From CAZBYL01 sp964496275 (GTDB lineage: Bacteria; Synergistota; Synergistia; Synergistales; Synergistaceae): a DNA stretch of 13,883 bases. A model generated the notes under the pieces. That model searched no databases. It was given only the letters and a program-made list of their open reading frames with translations, and had not been told where the DNA came from. Location of the stretch: NCBI GenBank assembly GCA_964496275.1, contig CAZBYL010000055.1:1-13883 (forward strand), written 5' to 3'. The position numbers and the translations under genes were made by a program. Position 1 is the stretch's first letter, and every line of letters starts with the position of its first letter. Of this stretch, positions 6,345 through 12,232 are shown one piece after another.

Positions 6345-6938
6345 GTGGAAGATAATAAGCAAAATGGTTGTGCGGAGTCGCCGATAGGGCGTACTGCGAA
6401 AGATTTTTTTCTCGGCTGCGTGGCTTTGGTGCCGCTTGCGGTGTTTGCCGCGGCTTTTTATTATCTTGTTATATTCTTTGAGTTTTTGGGAGCGATGCTG
6501 TTTGGTCTGACAAAATCCGTCTGGACTTCTGCCGCAGTGAGCTTATTCATAGTTCTGATTCTCGTGTACACGGGGCGCAAACTTCGCAGGCGCGAGAAGT
6601 GGCTGCTCAACATAGTGGAGCTCGGTATCTCAAAAATTCCCGTTGTCGGCGGCTGGTACTCCACTTTCCGCGATATGGTGCAGACGTTCACAGCAAGCGG
6701 CGGCGAGCGCGGATATCTTGGAACGGCTAAGGTTCCATGCGGAGACGGCTACATAATAGGGTTTGTCACAAAAAAAGAGGTTGATTCAAATGGCGCCTCA
6801 CACGTCACAATCTTTGTCCCCACATCGCCGAACCCCACTACCGGGCTTGTATTTTTCTTTCCCGAAAGCAGTGTCGAGTATCTTGAGATGACGCCGGAAC
6901 GAGCTTTCAGCAAAATAATATCTCTTGGCATGAAGTAA
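6345..6938 (+). CDS. DUF502 family membrane protein
   Basis: This is a small integral membrane protein of unknown role; the family is widespread in bacteria and has plant relatives (LCV/COV-like). Two transmembrane segments are visible at about residues 21-47 and 58-76. They are followed by a basic patch TGRKLRRREK, the amphipathic core ISKIPVVGGWYSTFRDMVQTF and a soluble C-terminal region. That region contains the family signature VPTSPNPTTGLVFFFPESS and the C-terminal MTPERAFSKIISLG. The start is GTG at 6345 (197 aa): GGGGTG is followed by six T residues and GTG. An ATG at 6312 would add 11 residues but lies across the palindrome and lacks a ribosome site. The gene is divergent from plsC and convergent with the GntR gene, 60 bp away, with no terminator visible between. 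Confidence 0.85.
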   Translation: MEDNKQNGCAESPIGRTAKDFFLGCVALVPLAVFAAAFYYLVIFFEFLGAMLFGLTKSVWTSAAVSLFIVLILVYTGRKLRRREKWLLNIVELGISKIPVVGGWYSTFRDMVQTFTASGGERGYLGTAKVPCGDGYIIGFVTKKEVDSNGASHVTIFVPTSPNPTTGLVFFFPESSVEYLEMTPERAFSKIISLGMK

Positions 6939-6998
6939 AAAGCGCTAATGCAGAACATGGTGCTGCGAAGGGGCGGCGTAACGCAAAAATGTTTCAGC

Positions 6999-7745
6999 TC
7001 ATTCGCAAATTTCTATTCCTGCCCTTTTCGCCGCGTTTTTCAGATGTTCCATCACCGAATCTTTTGCCGCTGCCGGGTCGCCCGATAGGATTCCCTGCGC
7101 AACTTTTCTGTGCTCGGAGAGGACTATTTGGGCTCTTTCCGGCGAGGTCATGGTCTTTATGCGCAGCTCTTTTGCCAGGTCGTGCAGCTTATTTTGCAGA
7201 AAGAATAAAAACTGGATGAGCACAGGGTTGTGGCTTGCTTCAGCTATTGCCGTATTGAACTTAAAGTGAGCTGTGTCTCCTATCGTGTTTGACGCAACGG
7301 CTTCTTCCATTTCATTCATAGCGCTCTCTATGGCGAGTACGTCGGTATCCGTCTTTCTGACTGCGGCAAGGGATGCGGCTTCGGATTCGAGCAGGGCGCG
7401 CATCTCATAAAAATAATTTACTTCCTCCATCGAGACAGTCTCAAATACGTCAGAGAACCTGAATGCCTTGCGGTTGTTCGGATTCTTCACCAAGAGACCT
7501 CGACCTTGGCGGGATTCGAGAATGTCGTCGTTTTTTAAGCTCGCGATAGCTTCTCTGAGAATGGTTCTGCTGACACCATACTTATCGGCGAGGGCTGCTT
7601 CTGTGGGAAGTCTGTCTCCCTGCTTTAAGTTTCCGGAGTGTATTTCGGCAAGAATCAACTTTGATATCTGTGATGAAAGACGTTCCGGAACAAGCTGCGC
7701 CTCAGTCTCTATTCCCGTAAGATGTTCGCCATGGCATCGCGGCAT
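6999..7745 (-). CDS. GntR family transcriptional regulator, FadR subfamily (FCD domain)
   Basis: This is a DNA-binding regulator. Counting from the ATG at 7745 (248 aa), residues about 19-87 form the winged helix-turn-helix: SSQISKLILAEIHSGNLKQG, then LPTEAALADKYGVSRTILRE (recognition helix around residues 57-66), then the wing ILESRQGRGLLVK. Residues about 110-240 form the all-helical FCD ligand domain. At the usual metal site (Asp, His, His, His) the last two histidines are clear (H212 in LSEHRK, H234 in MEHL). The first pair, normally DxxFH, reads HFKFN here (H160, N164). The ATG at 7745 is chosen because GGGGAG lies 8 nt before it; the GTG at 7754 overlaps that site. Divergence from the M29 aminopeptidase suggests control of that operon and of itself. 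The effector is unknown; FCD proteins often bind organic acids. Confidence 0.9.
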   Translation of the reverse strand: MPRCHGEHLTGIETEAQLVPERLSSQISKLILAEIHSGNLKQGDRLPTEAALADKYGVSRTILREAIASLKNDDILESRQGRGLLVKNPNNRKAFRFSDVFETVSMEEVNYFYEMRALLESEAASLAAVRKTDTDVLAIESAMNEMEEAVASNTIGDTAHFKFNTAIAEASHNPVLIQFLFFLQNKLHDLAKELRIKTMTSPERAQIVLSEHRKVAQGILSGDPAAAKDSVMEHLKNAAKRAGIEICE

Positions 7746-7781
7746 GTCATCCACTCCCCTTTATCATGCTGTTTATAATTT

Positions 7782-7810
7782 ATACTACTCCGCGCCCTGT
7801 TCTCCTGCAA
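7782..7810 (-). promoter_or_regulatory. Candidate promoter of the GntR gene
   Basis: On the minus strand TTGCAG (7810-7805) and TAGTAT (7787-7782) are exactly 17 bp apart, about 40 bp upstream of the ATG. The palindrome at 7813-7827 begins 2 bp upstream of this -35, a position suited to autoregulation. Confidence 0.5.
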
Positions 7811-7812
7811 GA

Positions 7813-7827
7813 GTTTTGTAACAAAAC
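7813..7827. promoter_or_regulatory. Perfect 15-bp palindrome in the GntR/aminopeptidase divergent region (putative GntR operator)
   Basis: GTTTTGTAACAAAAC has 7-bp arms around one base, with the core TTGTAACAA. GT...AC half-sites are the mark of GntR-family operators, though here one base separates them rather than the three of the FadR consensus. It abuts the GntR promoter and lies about 50 bp upstream of the aminopeptidase -35. Confidence 0.55.
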
Positions 7828-7876
7828 ATGTAGAAATATTCCAAAATGTATCGTGAGTTGAAATACAAAAATGTGC

Positions 7877-7907
7877 TTGACAAAAATTTTAAAGTTTGTA
7901 GTATTAT
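7877..7907 (+). promoter_or_regulatory. Candidate promoter of the aminopeptidase-DUF3798-pepP-like unit
   Basis: A perfect TTGACA (7877-7882) is followed by TAGTAT (7899-7904) after 16 bp or TATTAT (7902-7907) after 19 bp, in very AT-rich DNA. The leader to the TTG start at 7992 would be about 80 nt. I see no riboswitch-like structure in it. Confidence 0.55.
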
Positions 7908-7991
7908 ATTATAAATTTACATAAATTGCGAACTTTCACAGCGGCGTATTTTGCCGTGCTGTCTTTGAATATTTGGGAAGAGGTGTCTGTC

Positions 7992-8966
7992 TTGCGAATG
8001 AAGGAAGCTCTTATGATGCAGGGAGCAAAGACAATAATGGACTCCTGCGTATCGCTCAAGTCAGGGGAAAGTGTCCTTATCGTTACAGATATGGTGCAGG
8101 AGGGTATTGCCAAGGTTCTTGCCGCCGCAGCCGTGGAGCGCGGTGCGGAAGTTGTGGTGAGCGTAATGAAGCCTCGCGCAAAGGCGGGCGAAGAACCCCC
8201 TAAGCTTATTGCTGAGTCAATGAAGCATGCGGACGTGGTGCTCATTCCCGTCAGCTATTCCGTGACTCACACATACGCCGTCAAGGAGGCCGCACAGAGC
8301 GGAGCAAGGATACTCGTTCTGACGGATTTCACGGAAGAGATGCTTATAAAGGGCGGTATCGAAGCGGATTTCAAAGCTGCAAAGCCGGTTTGCAAGGCCG
8401 TTGCTGATGCTTTTGCAAAAGGCAGCAAGGTTCACCTCACTACGCCGGGCGGAACGGATTTATGGATTGACATTACGGGGCGGCGCGGCAACGCTCTTTA
8501 CTGTGTAGTTGAACCGGGTGAATTTTCCACTATCCCTACGGTTGAGGCGAATTCGTCCCCGATAGAGGGTTCGGCGCAAGGCAGAATCGTTGCGGACGCA
8601 AGTATCCCGTATCTTGGAATAGGAGTTCTCACAGAGCCGGTTACTGCGGAAGTCGAGAACGGATTTATTACAAGCATCAAGGGCGGCAGACAGGCTGAAA
8701 TTCTCAGAAAAGACTTGGAAAGCCACAACGACCGCAACTGTTTTAACATAGCTGAGCTTGGGCTTGGGCTCAATCCGAAATGCAGACTATGCGGAATAAT
8801 GCTCGAGGACGAGGGTGTTATAGGCACTGCGCACATAGGCATAGGCACAAGCATAACTCTGGGCGGAACTGTCAAAGCCCCGACACACTACGACCTTTTG
8901 ATGTGGAATCCGCGCATCGAAGTGGACGGTAAAGTTATCTTCGAAGGCAATAAAGTTCTTATTTAA
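7992..8966 (+). CDS. M29-type aminopeptidase (leucyl aminopeptidase, aminopeptidase T-like, COG2309)
   Basis: This is a cytoplasmic metallo-aminopeptidase-like protein with no signal peptide, expected to trim N-terminal residues from peptides. From the TTG at 7992 it has 324 residues, a little shorter than classical M29 enzymes (about 370-410). The C-terminal half carries the conserved pattern: E185 in the IPTVEANSSPIEG stretch, E255 in AELGLGLNPK, E274 in LEDEG, H281 in TAHIGIG, and H299/D301 in THYDLLM, then VDGKVIFEG. These are good candidates for the two-metal ligands. GAGGTG (7980-7985) with a 6-nt spacer points to TTG at 7992; ATG at 7998 is the alternative. COG2309 also includes non-peptidase enzymes such as dihydroxypyridine dioxygenases, so the aminopeptidase name is by best resemblance. 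It is divergent from the GntR gene and precedes the DUF3798 gene by 102 bp. Confidence 0.85.
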   Translation: MRMKEALMMQGAKTIMDSCVSLKSGESVLIVTDMVQEGIAKVLAAAAVERGAEVVVSVMKPRAKAGEEPPKLIAESMKHADVVLIPVSYSVTHTYAVKEAAQSGARILVLTDFTEEMLIKGGIEADFKAAKPVCKAVADAFAKGSKVHLTTPGGTDLWIDITGRRGNALYCVVEPGEFSTIPTVEANSSPIEGSAQGRIVADASIPYLGIGVLTEPVTAEVENGFITSIKGGRQAEILRKDLESHNDRNCFNIAELGLGLNPKCRLCGIMLEDEGVIGTAHIGIGTSITLGGTVKAPTHYDLLMWNPRIEVDGKVIFEGNKVLI

Positions 8967-8988
8967 GGAAATATATTTTCGGCGCACG

Positions 8989-9007
8989 TTTCGGTCTGTT
9001 GCCGAAA
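8989..9007. repeat. Hairpin TTTCGG/CCGAAA upstream of the DUF3798 gene
   Basis: Perfect 6-bp arms (8989-8994, 9002-9007) enclose a 7-nt loop. No T run follows, so it is unlikely to terminate transcription. It could protect the 5' end of a processed downstream mRNA. Confidence 0.35.
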
Positions 9008-9021
9008 GTATGTTACATAGA

Positions 9022-9035
9022 GAAGAGTGCTCTTC
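9022..9035. repeat. Short palindrome GAAGAG-TG-CTCTTC upstream of the DUF3798 gene
   Basis: 6-bp arms around two bases form a near-perfect DNA palindrome 33 bp before the ATG at 9069. The loop is too tight for a stable RNA hairpin, so a protein site is the more natural reading. No promoter is obvious around it. Confidence 0.3.
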
Positions 9036-9068
9036 AAATACTCAAATAACAAAATGGAGGTAGAGAAT

Positions 9069-10265
9069 ATGAAGAAATTTGCTGTCGCATTATCCGCTGT
9101 TTTATTTCTTATTTGTCTTGCTTCGTCAAGCTTTGCCGCAGCCCAGTTCCACATAGGTCTGGCTACGGGAACCGTCTCACAGGAAGAGGACACATACCGC
9201 GGAGCCGAGTTTATGGTAAAGAAATACGGCGACGTTAAGAACGGCGGAATGATTAAGCACGTCACGATGCCGGACAACTTCATGCAGGAGATGGAAACGA
9301 CTATCTCTCAGATAGCCGGACTTGCCGATGACCCCAAGATGAAGGTCATCGTAGTCGTCCCCGGAATCCCCGGCACAACGGAAGCCTTCAGAAGAGTGAA
9401 GGAAAAGAGAAAAGATATTATCTGCCTTGACGGCTCACCTCAGGAAGATCCGAACGTAATTTCCGCCGTCGCCGACTACAGCGTTGCCTCCGACAAAATC
9501 ACAAGAGGATACCTCAATATAGTTGCGGCAAAGAAACTCGGCGCAAAGACATTTGTACTTATCTCCTTCCCGCGCCACATGAGCTATGAGCTCCAGGCCC
9601 GCAGACGCGCAATATTTGAAGAAGCATGCAAAGACCTCGGACTCAAATACGCATTTGAAACAGCTCCGGACCCTGTAAGCGACGTAGGCGTTGCTGGTGC
9701 GCAGCAGTTCATACTTGAAAAGGTTCCCGCGTGGGTACAGAAGTACGGCAAAGACACGGCCTTCTTCTGCACAAACGACGCTCAGACAGAACCCCTCCTC
9801 AAGCAGGTCGCCAAGTATGGCGCAATATTCATCGAGCAGGACCTTCCTTCGCCCCTTATGGGATATCCCGGAGCTTTCGGAATAGACCTCAAGAAGGAAG
9901 CCGGAGACTGGCCTGCGATGATGAAAAAGGTTGAAAAAGCAGTCATAGCGGCAGGCGGCAAGGGAAGAATGGGAGCCTGCTCATACTCACAGCCTTGGAC
10001 GAGCGTCTGCGCTCTTGTGGAATACGGCAAACGCATCGTTGAGAAACAGGCGAAGCTCGGAAACAGCAAAGACCTGCTCAAATGCTTCAACGCATACACA
10101 CCCGGAGCGGAATGGTTTATCCGCCCATACATCGAACTCGCAACGGGAGTCAAAAACAAAAAGTACATGCTTATCTTCCAGGATACCTACATTTTCGGAC
10201 GCGGCTATCTGAAAATGACAGAAGTCAAAGTTCCCGCGAAGTACGAGAACCTGAAGAACAGATAA
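9069..10265 (+). CDS. Secreted DUF3798 domain protein (periplasmic binding protein-like)
   Basis: This is an exported protein of an uncharacterised family. The first about 24 residues are a textbook signal peptide: MKK, then AVALSAVLFLICLASSS, then FAA for signal peptidase I. FLIC is a poor lipobox, unlike the lipoprotein start I recall for many DUF3798 members. The mature part (about 374 aa) alternates beta and helix segments as in type 1 periplasmic binding proteins: FHIGLATGTVSQEEDTYRGA, KVIVVVPGIPGTTEAFRRVK, KTFVLISFPRHMSYELQARR and FFCTNDAQTEPLLKQV. Ligand binding is thus inferred, not shown. The start is ATG at 9069 with GGAGG (9056-9060) 8 nt away. No ABC transporter permease or ATPase lies in the window, so it may be an orphan receptor or work with distant genes. 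It lies between two aminopeptidase genes, which suggests a peptide or amino-acid-derived ligand. Confidence 0.85.
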   Translation: MKKFAVALSAVLFLICLASSSFAAAQFHIGLATGTVSQEEDTYRGAEFMVKKYGDVKNGGMIKHVTMPDNFMQEMETTISQIAGLADDPKMKVIVVVPGIPGTTEAFRRVKEKRKDIICLDGSPQEDPNVISAVADYSVASDKITRGYLNIVAAKKLGAKTFVLISFPRHMSYELQARRRAIFEEACKDLGLKYAFETAPDPVSDVGVAGAQQFILEKVPAWVQKYGKDTAFFCTNDAQTEPLLKQVAKYGAIFIEQDLPSPLMGYPGAFGIDLKKEAGDWPAMMKKVEKAVIAAGGKGRMGACSYSQPWTSVCALVEYGKRIVEKQAKLGNSKDLLKCFNAYTPGAEWFIRPYIELATGVKNKKYMLIFQDTYIFGRGYLKMTEVKVPAKYENLKNR

Positions 10266-10283
10266 ATAAAAAAGAACCGAACG

Positions 10284-10325
10284 GCATACCGATTCTCATT
10301 ACAGAGAGTCGGTATGCTCTCTTTT
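10284..10325 (+). terminator. Terminator or attenuator after the DUF3798 gene
   Basis: GCATACCGATTCTC (10284-10297) pairs over 14 bp, with one G-T wobble, with GAGAGTCGGTATGC (10304-10317) across a 6-nt loop. TCTCTTTTAG follows the stem. It starts 18 bp after the DUF3798 stop and ends just before the ribosome site (10326-10331) of the next gene. It may let only part of the transcripts continue into the aminopeptidase P gene. Confidence 0.75.
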
Positions 10326-10339
10326 AGGGGGTAATAAAT

Positions 10340-12142
10340 TTGCTGCCATATTCATGTGAAAAATTGGATGCAGTCAGAAAGAGAATGGAAGAGCAAAACA
10401 TCGATGCAGTTATCATCGGAACAAACGACCCTCACATGAGCCCCTCTGTCGCCTCTCACTGGAGGGCGGTGCAGTGGCTGACCGGCTTCAGCGGCAGTCT
10501 TGCCTCCTGTGCCGTTACAAAAAATGCGTCGGCTTTCTGGACAGACGGACGCTACACTCTTCAGGCAAAACGGGAGCTTGAAAGTTCTCAAACGGAAATA
10601 TACACGCTCTCGGACCGCAGTGCGCCCGACACCGTGGAATGGATAGAGAATAATATTCAGCACGGAGGGTGCGTTGCTCTCGACATGTCTCTTGTCTCCC
10701 TGTCTGAGGGAAGAGCCCTGTGCGGCAGACTTGCGTCACTTGGAATATCTGTTCGCGGACTTGATCTGATAAGCGAAGTGTGGCGCGGCAGACCGGAAAT
10801 TCCGAATAAAAAACTCTTTGAACTCTCTGCCGCATACGCGGGACTGCCGAGGGCGGAGAAAATAAACTCTGTTCGGGAAAAAATGGCGGAGGCAAAAACG
10901 GACTGTTACCTCTGCTGCCAGCTTGACTCTGTAGCATGGCTCACAAATCTGCGCGGCGGCGATAATAAATTGTACCCCGTCTTTCACTCATATTTACTGT
11001 TTACGGAGCATGAGACATACCTCTTCCTCGACACATCGAAACTCTCGGAAGAGCTGCGCTCAAAATTGTGCTCTGAAAGTTTCACGATAAAGCCGTCGGA
11101 AGCCTTGCCTGAGATAATAAAGAGGGAATCCGAGAATAAAACAGTATATATTGATGCCTTCAAGACCTCGTACAAATTGTATTCATACCTATCAAAAACA
11201 TCGAGAATCATTGAGGGAATGGATTTTATAACGCAAATCAAGGCGCGGAAAAACCCTGCGGAACAGGAGAACATCCGTAAGTCAAACGTCAAGGAATGTC
11301 TTGCTGTATGCAGGCTGATAAAGTATATAAAAGAAAACGCAGGGAATATACCCATGAATGAATTCTCAGTGGGCGAAAAGATGGCGGAGTTCAGAAAGCT
11401 CGACTCGGAATTCCTGCAGGCCGCCAATGTCCCCATAGTCGCAGTCGGCGAAAATGCGGCTCTGCCCCACTATAAACCTACAAAGGAATCGGCTATGCCC
11501 GTAGAAAAGTCCGGTTTTTTGCTGTTTGACCTCTGCGCTCACTACCTCACGGGAAGCACGGACATAACGCGCACCATTCAGTTGGGCGAACTAACCGAGG
11601 AAATGCGCCGAGATTACACCTTTGTCTTGAAATCGCACATTGCGCTTGCCGCTCTGACATTTCCCTTCGGAGTGACGGGAGCGGTGCTGGACGGCATCGT
11701 CAAGTCATATCACTGGCGAAACCACATGAACTACGACACAGGAACGGGGCACGGAATAGGCTTCTGCATGGATATTCACGAAGGGCCGTGCAAAATTGTA
11801 ATGGATTACACACCCTTCTTCCCATACGCGGCCATCACGCCTCTTGATACGGGAATGCTTTTCTCAAACGAACCCGGTGTCTACAAAAAAGGGCGCCACG
11901 GCATACGTTTGGAAAACGATGTGCTTGTGCAGGAGGATGTTACAAACGAGTTCGGACGTTTCCTGAAATTTGAAACAGTCACATTTTGCCCTTTCGAACA
12001 AGGCGCAATAATAGCGGAACTGCTGACACCGCAGGAGCGCGAATGGCTCAACTCATACCACAAAACGACCTACGAAAAAATATCCCCGCACATGACCGAA
12101 GAAGAAAAAAAGTGGCTGATGCACGAAACCTTACCGATATAG
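10340..12142 (+). CDS. Aminopeptidase P family protein (M24B, Xaa-Pro aminopeptidase)
   Basis: This is a cytoplasmic metallopeptidase expected to release the N-terminal residue before proline. The 600-residue length fits the long, three-domain form: two creatinase-like N-terminal domains (about 1-310, with VQWLTGFSGSLASCAVT and FWTDGRYTLQA), then the catalytic pita-bread domain. All five metal ligands are in place: D397 (LLFDLCAHY), D408 (GSTDITRT), H471 (GTGHGIGF), E511 (LFSNEPGVY) and E525 (IRLENDVLV). A C-terminal extension of about 60 residues (EWLNSYHKTTYEKISPHMT) is also typical. The start is TTG at 10340, with AGGGGG (10326-10331) 8 nt away; the protein begins LPYSCEKLDAVRKRM, where the family normally starts. 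The gene follows DUF3798 behind a terminator-like hairpin and ends before a shared terminator. Confidence 0.93.
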   Translation: MLPYSCEKLDAVRKRMEEQNIDAVIIGTNDPHMSPSVASHWRAVQWLTGFSGSLASCAVTKNASAFWTDGRYTLQAKRELESSQTEIYTLSDRSAPDTVEWIENNIQHGGCVALDMSLVSLSEGRALCGRLASLGISVRGLDLISEVWRGRPEIPNKKLFELSAAYAGLPRAEKINSVREKMAEAKTDCYLCCQLDSVAWLTNLRGGDNKLYPVFHSYLLFTEHETYLFLDTSKLSEELRSKLCSESFTIKPSEALPEIIKRESENKTVYIDAFKTSYKLYSYLSKTSRIIEGMDFITQIKARKNPAEQENIRKSNVKECLAVCRLIKYIKENAGNIPMNEFSVGEKMAEFRKLDSEFLQAANVPIVAVGENAALPHYKPTKESAMPVEKSGFLLFDLCAHYLTGSTDITRTIQLGELTEEMRRDYTFVLKSHIALAALTFPFGVTGAVLDGIVKSYHWRNHMNYDTGTGHGIGFCMDIHEGPCKIVMDYTPFFPYAAITPLDTGMLFSNEPGVYKKGRHGIRLENDVLVQEDVTNEFGRFLKFETVTFCPFEQGAIIAELLTPQEREWLNSYHKTTYEKISPHMTEEEKKWLMHETLPI

Positions 12143-12191
12143 CCGCCACTCTGCGGCGTTGTTCAAGTCTGTTATTTTCGGTTGATAAGGC

Positions 12192-12226
12192 ATAAAAACG
12201 GCGGGGAGGATTTACCTCTCCGCCGT
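12192..12226 (-). terminator. Rho-independent terminator of the carboxyltransferase gene
   Basis: On the minus strand ACGGCGGAGAGG (12226-12215) pairs with CCTCCCCGCCGT (12209-12198) with a single mismatch over 12 bp and a 5-nt loop, followed by a run of T (12197-12194). It begins 6 nt after the stop at 12233. It may also slow transcription arriving from the aminopeptidase P gene, but the plus-strand side has no proper T run. Confidence 0.85.
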
Positions 12227-12232
12227 GCTTTG

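Noticed and set aside
6939..6998. Search for a terminator between the DUF502 and GntR genes
   Set aside because: Only 3-4 bp stems were found, such as GCAG/CTGC, too weak to call.
7926..7991. Upstream TTG start that would lengthen the M29-type aminopeptidase by 22 residues
   Set aside because: It has no ribosome site, and GAGGTG at 7980-7985 with a 6-nt spacer marks TTG at 7992 (or ATG at 7998) instead.
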